The notes: generated from the letters alone by a model not told the origin. 64,000 bases of DNA from Paracentrotus lividus (GCA_940671915.1 CALNVZ010002974.1:16177459-16241458); one strand, 5' to 3'. Positions 1 through 14,645 are shown, counted from the stretch's first letter. Made by a program: numbers and translations.

Positions 1-303
1 GATGCCACCACTCTCCATCTTACATCTCTCGCAGACACCAACCCTAACCCTAATATTTACCTGTCCAAATGAGTAGAGGATACCAAGAGTGGCCCCCATC
101 CTAGCTCCTAATACATGAGACAAGAGGAAATAGATGCCACCACTCTCCATCTTAAATCTCTCACAGACATCAACCCTAACCCTAATATTTACCTGTCCAA
201 ATGAATAGAGGATACCAAGAGTTGCCCCCATCCTAGCTCCTAATACATGAGACAAGAGAAAATAGATGCCACCACTTTCCATCTTACATCTCTCGCAGAC
301 ACC
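1..303 (-). repeat. 132-bp tandem duplication of SLC12A8 exon 3 end plus donor, running off the left edge
   Basis: Three units read on the minus strand: 303-172, 171-40 and 39-1 (partial). Each unit is 111 bases of exon 3 (from GGTGTCTGCGAG to TTTGGACAG) plus 21 bases of intron (GTAAATA then TTAGGGTTAGGGTT). The unit is 44 codons long and has no stop, so the reading frame stays open through the array. Units differ by substitutions; for example, unit 2 has GAT for GGT at its first codon and TTT for TGT in the CERCKM motif. Real sequence divergence argues against a simple assembly stutter. Whether the extra units are retained, used as alternative exons or skipped is not visible. Confidence 0.9.
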
Positions 304-384
304 AATCGCCGCTAGCGATGAGATGAGAGCTACAGCTACAGTCATCAGGATGATGAGAATTGAGAGTCCAACTCCAGCGTTACC
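193..384 (-). CDS. SLC12A8: SLC12A8 coding exon 3 (second membrane segment and start of third)
   Basis: 64 codons, acceptor ACCAG before 384 and donor GTAAAT after 193, phase 0. It encodes GNAGVGLS, a hydrophobic helix, [20 protein letters not shown] and ends LGILYSFGQ, which aligns with the VLSGIGVGERSSIGSGGVY and LLYVFGQ parts of human SLC12A8. The last 37 codons of this exon plus 21 intron bases are duplicated in tandem to its left, so other donors with the same sequence exist (see the repeat entry at 1-303). Confidence 0.88.
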
Positions 385-3300
385 CTGGTTTGATAGAGAA
401 TGAAAGAAGGCATCAGTATTTTTAAAAAACTTTTTGAAGCCTTATTAGCCAAAGTGCGATTCCATGCTTTTATTGTTTTTGTCTCTTGGTTTTTGTTGTT
501 GTTATTTTTGTGCCCTGTACGACACAGTAATATTTTTCATTTTAATTGTAAAGGATGTTTAATCCAGTCAAGTTAAGTCCTTGTGCCCCTTCTGGTACTA
601 CTTGAGGATCACCATCAATCAAAAAAATATTCATTGATTTTCATGTCAAAAAGATGTAAAATGTTGTCAAAATGTCCCATATGACACAGCATGGAATCGC
701 CCCAAAGGGCAAGGGCATTTTTCCATAGTGCCTTTTTCTAATCACACTACAAAAACAAAAATGTCTAGAAAGGGAACCCAAAGTCTCCAAGGCCAAACAG
801 GGACTTTAAGAAGGGGCACTAAGGCCACTTTAATAAAGTGGAGAGTAATTTATGGTTTAGGACGTTATAATCTTGATTTATTTTCAAAAATACATATTAA
901 AAGTGAAATAAAATATGCCTCAATGTACTATGTATGGGTCCTCAAAAAAAATTATTTTTTGTTATTTATAAATGCACTATCAACTTCAGGATAGTGGTGG
1001 CACAATACCACTTTTTTAATATAAGTTTTTATCGTTTATTTGGGAGAAAATTTAGAAAATAAGATGTCACAAATTTATTGCTTTGTGCTGGTTTGTATTT
1101 TTAGCCATCTTTATCATTGAGATATCTATTTTTATAAAATTCTTGACTGATTAAAAATAAAAGTAGGGCGTAACTTTCTCAGGACAAAAACTTTCAAGAA
1201 AAAGACCTGAAATAAGTATGTATATATACTCCATATTTTCAATTTTCTTATCTTTCCATTTTTTGGATTTTAACAGCATAGAAATCAATTCATTTTTCAG
1301 ACCTTGTTAAATGTAGATGGATATGTATTAATTGTTAGTAATGATTTGCATTTCAATATAAATGTATGCAAGGAACCCTTTATAAATATGTTTCGTTAAT
1401 TTTCTTATGATACATGCATTAATACAAAACTACCCTTCAACTTTAATAAATGCCAAAAATTATTAACTTATTCTACATCTGCAAAAAATAAATTACCTTG
1501 CGTACCATAAGATTGCAATATACATAAAATATTTCAATCATTGCATGCTAAAGGTTGACTGCACACAGAATAGATTCAAGCTAATCTCGAGCTCTGGGTT
1601 TGGATGGAATTGCAAATCCTTAGAATCTGGTTCAAATTGCTTCTTTATCTGTTGGTAGTCTCACCAGCAAATATAAACAAAATTACTGAACTTGCAGTGA
1701 AAACCATTACTGTGTGGAGTCATTTTGGGGAACACATGAACATGTAGAAGACTCATCTACAAATGTACATGTAAATCTTTATTTGCTCATTACTCCTAGT
1801 TTCTACAAAAACTGTTTGGTTTTGGTATTTATCTCTCATTTGTAATACGGAATATTCTAAATGAATTATTTATACATGTAAGTCATTCTAATTCAATCCA
1901 AAAAACTAAAGATTATCTTCGAGAATAGTGAGAGACAGAGGAGTTCCTTTAACCCTTTGACAACTGGATTCTTTCATTCCCAGTCATTGAAGGGTTAACT
2001 ACTTTCTGTCTCTTTGCATGTTAGTTTCATTAGTTGCCTTGTTATCATCTTTGTTTCTAATCATCTTCCTATCTAGAGTACTCCAGCAGATCTACAGCCA
2101 CTCTGGTTAAACATGCCCTTTTCCAATTATTATTATTAGCACTGTCTGTGAGGTTAGTGGTTAGTATTCCTTTGCCTGCATTCTGGGCTAAAAATGTATA
2201 GAGCATGCAATTTTTGAATACCGCTTACATACCATTTTCCATTCAATTCACCAAAACCAGCAATCAATTTGGTTACAACAACCAAATTGGTAAAGTTATG
2301 ATGATTATATCTGAAAGAATACAGGTGTCATTTATATGGTGATAAAAAGAGAAAATATTCATACCAGTATTTATCACAGAATGATATTATGTGTATACAG
2401 GTTGATTTCAAATTATTACTGGTAGATATATTTCTCAATTATAAGACCACATAATTTGCAATTTGAATTTCATACATCTCTGTGGCATCAATGTGGTTTA
2501 AAGGGATACATCAGTATTCGGAAGTGAGTATGAAACTATCAAATCAAATATACAAGGTGAGATTGTGTGATATTTCATGATTATCGTGTAAAATGAAATC
2601 CATTCAAAGACTAGGTCCATTTATGACTACAATAATTCATACCAGTTACCTTGATTGATAAGTAGTATTATACATAATACATGTCCTGAATTTTGTTATT
2701 CTGACAGTTGTCAGAACAAGCCAAGTTTGATGTATCTCATCATGAAAATAGTTCAATCACTTAAGTATAACAGACTTGTTCATCTCCTAAGCAAAAATAC
2801 CAATTATGTTTAAAAAGATACCTGTATAGTATCAATATTACTTCAACTTTATCCAAAGAAAATAAAAAAGCAAACCTTCTTTATAAGGGACTATTTTAGC
2901 ACCAGTGTCAGCCTGTTATATGGGAAGGTGTATGGGTGGAGGGGAAAGGTTAGGAGATAAGGGTGGGAGGGTATACAAAACTTCTCCACAAATAAACCAA
3001 TTTGAAACGTCTTTAAGGATGTGCAAGAAATTACACCATAAAAATCCCTCCATACTCTGCAAATGAAAAACAATTTGTTTTGAAAAAGACTCTACAGCTT
3101 TTAAGAAGGCTCCCAGCTCCGAATTGTTCATAACTCTCAAGCAATTTTGTAACTATAGCTGCCAATAAAGGGCTGTTCCCACGTGGGGAGATTTACATCT
3201 TCAACAATGCTTCCCATCAGTTAAAAAGTTTGTGTAGTATTGCCATGCTTTGATAGCACAATTAACCATGCACTATACATTCACTACACAAACTTCCTAA

Positions 3301-6300
3301 CCTACAGGAGGCCTTGTTAAAGCTGGCAAACCGCCTCATATGGGAACGTCCCTCAAAGATACATGTACTTACCACCATCCAGCCTGTCCTGAGGAAGATG
3401 ACAACACCAAAGATGTTGATCATACACGATGTGAACACACCATCCCATGTTCCGAAGAGGACTGGTTCCCTTACAAAGAAGTTTGCTTTCCACCATGGTG
3501 TCTGACTGGGATTACTCTGACCAGCCTACGATAAGAAAACAATGAGAAAAGAATTTAAAGCCAAGCTTGAGTTCTTACAGCCAAAATAATTTGAGATAAA
3601 TCTGTAAGATATGTCCAGGCCTTCAAGTCAGCTTGAATGAAAAAGTAGGAGAAATGTAGGAGCAAAATTCTCCAAAAAGTAGGATAAAAGTAGGATTTAA
3701 TCTTTTAAAAAGTAAGAAAAAAGTAGGATTGAATCTTAAAAGGAAGGAGAAAAGTAGGATTTCATCTGTATGAAAAGGGCCGAATGTACATAAATAAGAC
3801 GCAAAAAACAAACTTGTGATAGAATTTTCAGTCAAGTATAATATTTATTTGGAAAGTTAGAGTAGTCTTTGAAGGTTGCTGCTATAAAGAGTATTAGAAC
3901 TACATGTACCATCATTATGATCATCCCCTGTTTATGAATGGAAATCCCAATAACATTCCTGGGATCACATTGAAGCTGTTTCTGATGGCAGGATAAGTTC
4001 AATAAGGTACATGTACATGTAGATTAAAAAATTCTCACTAAAGCTATTCTCAATAATAACACCTGAGGAAAATGAATATACCCTACATGTATTGCGTAGA
4101 GTACATATGTTTGGCACTGTATCCTTTTTCTTAATAGATCCAGATCCATTACACTCAAAGTCAAGGCAGTACATCTATACTCCCCCCCCCTTAATGATGG
4201 AATACATACTAGATAAATGTTTTAGATGAAAGTTCCTATCTCTTATTTTAGATTGAATCTGAGATTAAGCTTGAGGATTATCCAATGCCTAAAAGGATAT
4301 CAAACTGATGCTTTTAACAAACAGTGATCCAATGTATGACTTCATACTCTAATCAACATTTCTCTTTTTTACAGCAAAAACAGTCAGGACTTGCCTCTAT
4401 TAAAACTGTTGGATCTTTCAATTTCCTAGTGATCTTTCTGTACCTCACATTTCTTTTATGAGACTTGCCAGTCCTATATTCCGTAGTAGCTAAGTAGAGA
4501 TCTTGAACAAATTACCGATTTTCTGCTTAAAGCATGCTATTCACTCTTTTCATAGCCAGCAACTTTGTATGTGTTGAAGGAAATTTATTTCATGAAGACC
4601 AAGATGCTACTGGGTTTTAGCAGTCTTCCTTCCTGCAAGGGGATGTCTTCAGAAATTATAGAAGAGATCCAGAACCACAGCTTGCTCATCACCATCTCCA
4701 AGCTAAAACATTTTTTTTTTGCAAGGCATTATAGGCCTCATGTAGATTACAAAGGATGAATAGCACCATGCCAGTCAAATTCCATTTCAGTGAGAGTTCA
4801 GTTTACATAATTTCAGAATGTTTTGTTTACATCTGAGCCAAGATTGACAAGCTGCTTTAGTGGTAACTGGTAACCTTTCTTCTACAATGCATCAGGTATT
4901 GCCTGTCCCAACTTTTTGTTCTTGTGCATGCCCAAACATCAAAGCTTTGAGGTATCTTACATATATTTGAATCATCTCTGGTAAACATTATTGCCATTTT
5001 TTAACGTCTTTTGGTATAACGCGGCCGGGGATCGAACCCATGACCTCCCTATCCACTGAGCCAACACATCAGTTAACATATAGTCAAATGATACAAAGCC
5101 AAAGCTGAGTTGGCACTCTAAACAATGTAAGGTGCATAAATTTATCTCAGTTGTCATAATTGAAAATTTTTCAATATACAATCTGAGCTCAGATTCCAAC
5201 ATCAGAAACAGCTTCAACATTAGGTGATTCCATTCATAGACAAATGGTAGTTCTCTATGCCTAAAAAAACCTATAGAGACTCATACACCAAACAAGCATT
5301 AAACTAGACTGAAAATTCTGTCTGCAGTTTCGTTTTTTGCCTTTTATTTGAGTAGATCTATAGTTATATGTACATGTATCTCTTCGAACTAAAGACAAAA
5401 TAACCTATAAAACATTTAATGCACTTTTCCCCATATAATGCTTATACGCGCAGATATGTCATGATGCTGCGACTGGTTGTGCCATAATGTGCAGTGTATA
5501 GGTTATGAATAGGGATGCTTCATGTTCATGTCACTTGCATACTCTTAATGAGCAGACCCAAACATTTCCCAAATACATCAATTCTAATAATAAAACAAGT
5601 GACAGGATTTTCGGTCTCATATCAAACCTATGGCTAAGTCTACAAAGTTGTTTTTTTTTCACTTTTTCAAAAAAAGTAGTTAAAAGTAGGAAAAGTAGGA
5701 GATTTTGAAGAAAAAGTAGGATAAGTAGGAGGTTGACAAAAAAGTAGTGAAAAAGTAGGAAAAGTAGGAGCGCTTGAAGGCCTGTATGTCCTAACATTGT
5801 TCCATTGCCATATGGTCATGTGTCATATATTGGGGTATAGTAAAAGGATGGAGGCGTTACATTTTGGAGGAAAATTTTTCACATTTTTTCGCATAGCATG
5901 ATAACAAAGTACAGTCATGAGCTGTACAATGTCTCAAATTGTAGATAAATTATCAGGCTACATGTCTGTAAAGTTCCAGCTTAGGTCTGCTCTTAGTTTT
6001 AATACGAAGATAATTTGAGTAAGGTAAGGTAGGGAGGGGAGGATCCTACGGTGGAGGCATGTGTTAAAGCATAGGGAATTCCCATTTTTGTTGCTTTCTT
6101 TCTCTTTCTTGACTTATATATTTGTATCCAATCGGTCTTATAGGTTGAGTGATATATCAATCTCTTTGGAATTTATCTGGTTTTAAATAAATGTGAAGTA
6201 CATTTTTCAAAAGTCATTTTATCAATTAATTAATCAATTAAAACAAACTTCATGCACGCAAGGCTCATAGACAATGCGTTGCAGGCATCAAAAATTGTAA

Positions 6301-9300
6301 CATGCCATTTTATAGCAATAAATGTGTTTTTTCACCCATTTTCTCTGCATGTACGTAGATACACAAATGAGTAGAAACATATTTTGTGTAATAAACTTTG
6401 TCGAAGTTGCAATTCAAATGTAAAATACAGGATTTCTGCTAGTTTTAAACAAATTTTTCTTCTTTTCTATATACTCTGTAGCGCGGTTTGAAAGAATAAT
6501 GTTGTAAAACATTACAAGTTTATGTTTTTTAGAAGCATAGGGTCTTATTAACACAGTCTAACTTGTTTTATTTCAATTAATGCAACAATAAGAAATTACT
6601 TGCCATTGAAATTGTGAAACTTTTTAAACCATTTTTTCTTGTAACACCTTGTATAGCTTTAATGACACACCCTGTACAGGAAAAAGAATATGTTAATCAT
6701 CTTCCTTACCATCTCAGCTTTCAGTATATGTATACTTTTATACATGTTTGACTTACCATTAAGAAACTAGAGACGTTTGTTTGTGACAATGTACATTTCT
6801 ACAAATGTTTAGACATGTAACGCATTTTGCACCCAATTCATGACATACGGCCATATACATATGCCTACAAAAGATTATATTCACGTTTCGATAATGATTT
6901 CAGAAGAAATGTTGAAAAAATATCGAAACAGTCCATCAAATTGAGACTTGGAGTAGACCGCTATATCGCCACAAGTCACGGCACAACATACACACAAAGA
7001 TGCGGTTCGAATCGCATGCACATGATATACCCATAGACTTTCCATGTGGCCGTGTTAATCACGCATGTGCTTGGACCGGCCGTCCTGCTACAGAAATTAT
7101 GCTTATTTTGCTCTTTTCTCAGCAAATTCGCAATTTTCTGTAAATTCCTTTGGTGTGTAGTATTTATTTCCTATGCTTGAGATTCTAGTATGAACAAGAA
7201 TGTTTTGATTTATTTCATCATGACTGCTACTCCAGATTATCTTTAAAACTAGATGTGATTGAAATTTGGCCATTGACTCATAATTGTAGATTGGTGAAAT
7301 CATGCAGTATACAAAAGAGAGTACAATGGTAAAAATGGAGAAGATGAGAAAGAGTTCGAGAGAGACTGAGAGAGAGAGAGACAGACAGAGAGACACACAG
7401 ATACAAACATAAAGACACAGTTTAAAGACTGGATGAGCAACAAACATAGAAGAGAGAATAGCAATATAACAAAGATATTGATTATTTGTAGCTCACACCC
7501 TAAGCTGTTTGATATTGATATGAGTACAATATACAGTTACACATAAAATGCAATGTTGATTACAGCTGAATAAACAACTATTTATGTACATTGCAAGACG
7601 ATTATTTCTATTCATAGATTATCTGTTTCATGCAATGATTATGTGCACCATACACTGTGTTTCTCAAACAGCAGTTTATTGTCCTTTTCTTGAAGAAAAT
7701 AGCATACCTGCAGGCTATGAATATTACAGATGTCAAGTTTGATAAACCATTATGATAATAATAAAAACAAATAAACAAACATAAAATAGAAAATACACTA
7801 GATATTATTGACTTACTAAATATAAATAACATCTACAGGGTATACATCATTTTACATACACAATAAACATATGGCCAAAACACAAAGTGCAATGTTTACA
7901 AAACTTGTTACATAAAATGAAGTAAACTTGGACATTTGTGCTGTAATATTTTGGCACTCATTTCTCAGCTCAAGGGTTATTGGTTATATTTTCATAATAA
8001 TTTTGTGTTTACAACAAATAACTGTCTCGTATCTTTTCAGGTTTAATCCTCTTATACTTGTACGGTACATGCATTAAGAGGAGTGTAAATCGGACCCAAG
8101 GACATACACACATATTATGTGCATAATTTATGTAATCACAGTGGATCAATCACAATCAATTGTGACTATCTATCACTCACACACATCTAGGATGATAACA
8201 TGTAGTACTAGGGTACGATACCAAGGTACTGCATGTGCGGCATATGCTTCACAATATGCTTCACAATATGCTCTGCGACTATATAATGAACAGCCTGACA
8301 CTAGCACACTATTGTGCAAGGAACATATTGATTGTACTGAACACACGTACAATACATGTACATGTACATGTGTAGGCAACCTACAAAGCAGTTCAAGTGT
8401 TTTGTCATTCATTTATAGTGTTTTTTTATAGTTCATGCAATATTCCTCTCGACCCAAATTGCAAGCGCCAATTTCAAGTGGAATTAATACTTTAGAGACA
8501 TTGGCTAACTAAGTATAGTGTAAAGGTTTAAGCCTAGATCAGCTTCATTAGAGGACACATAAGAATGTAATTAATCATCTCTCATGAAAAGACCAATTAT
8601 AACTAGAGATGAAAAAAAGCAAATTATTTACTTTTTCCCACATTTACAAAGGTTTCAATATTCATGTTCACAGCTCTCAAATTAATATATTAAAAAAAAA
8701 ACCATCAAAACATGTATCTTTAATATTATTGAGTCTGAATTATCAAAACTTTAATAACTGGCCATGCGTTTTGAGTTGGGCCCTTAAAAAGGTGGAGTTC
8801 TGACATCTGCTCCTCAAATTTGATTTTGTTTATTGATTTATTTAAAAACTATACAAGCTATATAGCTTAATTTGCTCTTAAATTAAAGTTTCATGTAGGG
8901 CAACAAAATACAAAAGTTTTTAAAAATGTCACAATTTCATCATTGTCTGTTAATTAACTGTTAATTAACGAGAGTCAGGGGTGGAGGAGGAGTCGGCGCA
9001 GGAGGAGTCGGCGCAGCAAATTTGGCAAATGTGCTGTAATGAGTTAAATCAAGTGCACAGAAGAATATCTTTGGATTGAAATTCATAAACCCTGCTGAAA
9101 TAATCAATGTAGCTTGATTTTGATAGTTTATATGTTAGTTGAGGAATCTTGATTACATTAATTACAGTAATTGGTCATGATTTTTGAGTTCGGTAGGCCT
9201 GTAAAAAGTTGTAATTTTGACATCTGCTCCTCAAAAGTAGCACGGACAAAACTCAACACATATATACAAGGTACATGAACATACATGTATAAAGCTGAAT

Positions 9301-12300
9301 TTGGACTTAAATCACAGCTATCATGTAGGGCAAATAAATTCATGCGTTCAATCATGTTAAAGATATTTATGTTCTCTTCATTTATCAGGGGCGGAGGAGG
9401 AGTCGGTGCAGAAAATTTAGCTCATGCGGTGGTGCATGAGTTAAATCAAGTTCATAGAAGGGTGTATATATTTGATTGGAATGCTTACAACCAGGTGAAA
9501 TACTTTAGCCTGTTGATGATCCATAATTTAAGTAATTAACAGATTTAGTGTTGTACACTGTAGTACATTGTGACTGCACAATATAAATGACAATTTCTTT
9601 ACAGCCAAAGGGCTCTTATATGCGACATTATGGTTAATAATGTTTACCAACACAAAGGGACTTTCACATGTCAGTATTACTTTGCTACTTCTATCTGCCT
9701 TAGCAACTTAAAGGATCCTTCATTACATGTCTAGTATTTTAAACAGGGAGTTACAGTACTTAGAACACTGCAACAAGATACATTTTCTTAGAAAATTGAA
9801 ATTTTACGAAGTCATCATTCCAGCCTGGAGCAAAATGCGTTAAACTCTCCCAGGGTATAGAAAGTTATACATGTTTGGAAAGCTCTAAAAGTGACGAGTT
9901 CAAATCTGCAGTAAATAATGTTGTAGGGTAAACATTTTTTTTTTTTGCAATTTTTTTCCAAAGCCATCGTTTTCAACAAATTTTTCAGGTTCTAAGATTC
10001 ATAACCTTTCAAGGGCGCCACCTATGTTAATTTTAAGTGCATTTTTGAACTCCTCAGACATTCAGCTTCCAGAAAATGTATACTTTTGTGGGGTTAATAT
10101 AAAATTTGAAAAAGTAAGAGCCACTTCATGAAAATGTGCACGATTAGTACAAATTTTGAGTGTGTCACACAACATGGGCCCAACTTAAAACGCATGGCCA
10201 ACTATCATTTCTATGGCATGTGCCAACGTCTCCTGAAAGGTCGATTCATGTTTACCTAACTTTAAGATAATATGTGACAGATTATTCATATTCAGCACAG
10301 ACTCTGTACATGTACGTGAATGGCAATGCAAATAAAGGTAGATGATATGAACAATCTTTTTCCAATTCATCATCAATCTTAATAATAACCCCTGGAAAAA
10401 TTATTACATTACACATGAACACACACATGAATTGTAAAAATACCAGCATTTTTTCATGATTGATAGTGGATGCAATATATGGTTAGAATTTGCATAATAT
10501 GGTATAAAGTGATATTTACAGCTGGTACAAATGTAGTATTGTGAGCACGGACAAGTAAATTTGGGGAAATGATGAAAAAGAAAAAGAAACAAAAACATTT
10601 GGCTTCTTGTACATATTTTGTATTTATTTTTGGGTCCATTAAAAATGACTACACATGTATTATTAACAATCTGGGATATGTTTTATCATCAAGTTTATAT
10701 TTCTTCTAATCAGAAAACGAGCTGTTAAATGTGTGCAATTGAGTTCTGAAGATTGTTTCATTTTTGTTGGAGCAAATTGAATTGTTACTCCATTTGCAAA
10801 GATCTTGACTATTTCTATCCTCCTTACAGGTAGTATAGTGAATGTGGGCTTCTTTTTCTTGTACGTTTATGTTCTAGTAATAATAATATATAATAATAAT
10901 ATCGTCTTATTTACGCAGGGTAGCCACTTCAGTTCTGATAACTGTTCTACCAGCAGGCCCTGCATGATGTTATTATTACCCTTAAGCTCCTTGTTAAAAG
11001 GCAACTTTAGGTACCATTTTTTGTAAGTCTTTGGTATGACTCGGCCGGGTTTCGAACTCATGACCTCCTGTTCATGAAAGCAAGAAAGGCTACCGTTTTA
11101 GGGGCGCTCTAACTGATTGAGCTATCATGTCTAGTACCCATTATTTACATGTAGCTGCATTTTCATCTCTGAGTTGAGTTAAACTTTACATCAAATTTAT
11201 CTGTAAGATTTATTGATTTAAAACTGAATTATTTAAAGTCTGTTATAAAGTAATGTACATATTGTTTTTAGTAAATATGTATCTAGACAGCAGGTGTTGA
11301 AGGATATTGAACATTATTTGGTATTTTCTTTGCATTCTAATTTCTATTTATAAAAATATATTTTATTTATCTACATGTATTTATCTATTTATATATTCAA
11401 ATAGTACACTTAAACCAACATAAAAAAAATAAAAGATTAAATTTTAATTGATTTAAGGCGATAGATGCATTTCTCTAGTACATGTAGTTTATCAATTATT
11501 TGGCATTGAGTGATCATTTTGTAACTTTACAATAACAAATTAAATTGCTTTGATTTTTTAAATGTTGGTACCTGGTATTAGCTGAGTATGTACTTCATAT
11601 GATTTTACATCAAGAAGCCAAGCGATATATTCCATGCTGTAGGGTAAATGAATCTGATTTGAAGATTGACGTCATTCGCAGAGCACTGTGAGGTCAGTGT
11701 GTGTGGGAGGTATAGAAAATGAGCACCGAGTACTGGAAGCAGCATACTACATACTACCTCCATACAATAGATGTCGAGTGTGTGCACTCAATGTACACTG
11801 TTCAGGCGGTCATGCGTGTGTGTGATTGTTGTATAGAACCTTTGCATGGAGGGGACACAGCTGGTTGACAATGTAAGATACTACACATGTAGTAACTTTC
11901 TAATAATCAGGGAAATTGATTTTAAAAAAACAACTAAATATGTCATGTACTCAAAGGTCAATACTTATGAGTCTAGGAGATAAAACAAATGAAATGTGAT
12001 CACAGGAACTTTCAAGACATTCACTCGAAGAGTACTTCAGTATCTTATATTGCCCATATAAATTACATCTTGTATATTCTGAGAGGTATCTGGTGATTTT
12101 ATTTCAGATTTTTTTTTGTGTGTACAATGTGTAATTGCATACAATCCAGGCAATTTAGCTACAGGTACCTGTATACATCAAAAAGTAATTCTTTGACAAC
12201 TGGGCATGTGTCAGCAAACTCATAAAAGATGCAAATTATCAATTAGTCTTTATATTTCATACTCATGTTTATTCAGCTCAAACCAAGTATCAAAAATTTG

Positions 12301-14601
12301 TCTGTCATGTGCCGCATTTTCGCTGCTTTTGTTTGCCTGCTCACAGCCATCATATACGAATCAGCTTTTCATAATACACGTGCGGGTATGGGGTTCTGCT
12401 CCGTCATGGGGCAAATTGTTGATTTTTGTCTATATTGCGTTCCTGATTTTAGGGAATCATAATTCTTTATCGGAATAAGATATTACTCCCTTCTCTTAAC
12501 AGCATTATGCATAGTAGGTAGTTTTTAGAAACGTTACAAATATCAATGTTTTATACAACTATTAATTAAAAATAATTGAAAAAAGGAAAAAAAAAAAAAA
12601 TCGTAAAAAAAAAAATGAGAAAAAACATTTCTTCATCAAAACTTTCTTTCAATTTCAGTCTGATTTATTTTGACAACAAATTTAGTATGTTTAGAAAATG
12701 AATTGTGCTATTTTTATTCAAAATTAAATTTTTTTGTAAAATGGACACCATTTTGGCTGCCCCCGCGTGTAGGGACCTTATGCAGCAGAGATGCACCGGC
12801 AGACGTTTAGTTTGGCAAATGTGGGGTTCTTTCCCATGTTTTCCGTTACTCGGCTGCTGGTACCTCATTCGTTTGATCAAAAGCCAGCTAGCTACCTGGC
12901 TATAATTGCCTCAAATATTAAGTTGGTCATTGAGTGGGAGTTACTTTGATGACCATAAAATTTGTTTTGTTTTGTTTTTGTCTTTTGTTGTTTACATTTA
13001 CTTAGGTCTCTAACATCATGTGCATTTTTTTTTACCATCTCCAAAATTGAATTGGAAAAGCAATGTGAAGTGTGTGCAATTCAGTCTTTGTATGTATTGC
13101 CAAACTTATCATTTTCAAATAAACAATTTATTTAATCAATTAAATCATAAAGTTTATATCCTCCACAAGGATTCATTTGGTGTACACCAGTACATCAAAG
13201 TACTCACAAGTTACTGTTTTATACAATATTACTTACTCTCTCACTCTCTCTCTCTCAAAAAAAAAGAAAAAACACTCAAGAGAATTTGCACAATGAGAGG
13301 AAAAACATACAGATTTAGGAAACTGTGGGCCACTGGTGCGTATAGTTGACAGTGTACATTGTATTTAACCTGTAATGCAAGCAATACAAAGGTTTGCTTT
13401 TCTTTTGTGAGTACTTTATGTTTACTCACTGAAGTCTGTATGATAAACACTCTAAAAAAGGGTAAAAATGATCCCATTTTGCAACTGTAGGACCTTTGAC
13501 ATTTTCACCCACAATCTGTGTTGAAATAGCATACGTGTGCTGTATATTTTTTTCTCCAAAGGTCGTGTAAATGTGCAATGCAAATCTTATAAACTTAGTT
13601 ATTCTTCATCATTGATGAACTGTTTTGTACACTTGTTTATTTACTATTTGATGACAGGGTGTACTTCCTTTTGAATACAAGATTGATGATTATTCTATCT
13701 CTTGAGCATGAAGTTTTTAATTACACTTAAAGTATTCAAATCAATAAAAAATCTGAAGTAAATCATATTTTGAAAAAGTAAATCCAATGCTTTTGTCAAC
13801 TTGTTTCGCATACTAGTACATTTTACTACAATGTGCATGTAAACATACATGTACACTGTACATTTCTGAATAGTAAACATGGGGTGATTCCAAGAGCACA
13901 GTGTTATTTGAATTAAACTGTTCTTATCAAGATTAATGATCAAACATATTACACAGCAACCAACTACAAACAGGTTGATGTCAAGATAGTTAGGTCGTTA
14001 GCTCAGTGAATATTTAGGTTGCTACTGTGCATACTGAGCTCTTTCTCTATGATGCTACTGTCATGTTCCACAATGTGCAATTAATTTTGCACTATTTAAA
14101 CCTGGTGTATAGTTTTGCTAACAAAAAAGGAATCGGCATAAAACCGATTAAATATAGTCTCACGTTGTTCACATTGCACAAAAAGATATGTGTGAGAGAT
14201 TTTGTGATATTCCTTTCAAAATTTCCAGTGAATTTCAGTAAAAATATTTGAATCCAAACACAATTTGTAACGGTTTTTGAGACCTTTGCTGGGTTGTCCA
14301 GTCCCCCGAACTTCTCGCATGAATGGAGCATACCGATCTGTGTGTATCACCCAGACAAGAGAATCCCCATTGGTTTTCCATGTGAACGCCTAGTGCACAC
14401 TGAGATGAGTCGGATCCCTGACTTATCTTTTTTTATACTTATATCGTGAAATAAAGACACTAAAACGAGATTCCAGGTAATATAACTTTCTTTGTTACAG
14501 TTATAGGATTCTGTCTTTCATATAATCTAACTGTGAATCCAAATTAAATGTTTCCTTCTCTCAACACTATACACCAGCTTTAATAGTTTTGCTATTGACT
14601 G

Positions 14602-14645
<44 letters not shown>

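Noticed and set aside
30..60. Interstitial telomere
   Set aside because: Only two TTAGGG hexamers per 132-bp unit at the duplication junction; not a telomere array.
5018..5072. tRNA gene on the minus strand
   Set aside because: A and B boxes are present, but the arms do not pair into a cloverleaf and the tail matches another SINE copy.
12745..12905. Possible coding exon in the GC-richer island of SLC12A8 intron 1
   Set aside because: Frames on either strand do not resemble SLC12A8 or another family, and no paired splice sites in phase were found.
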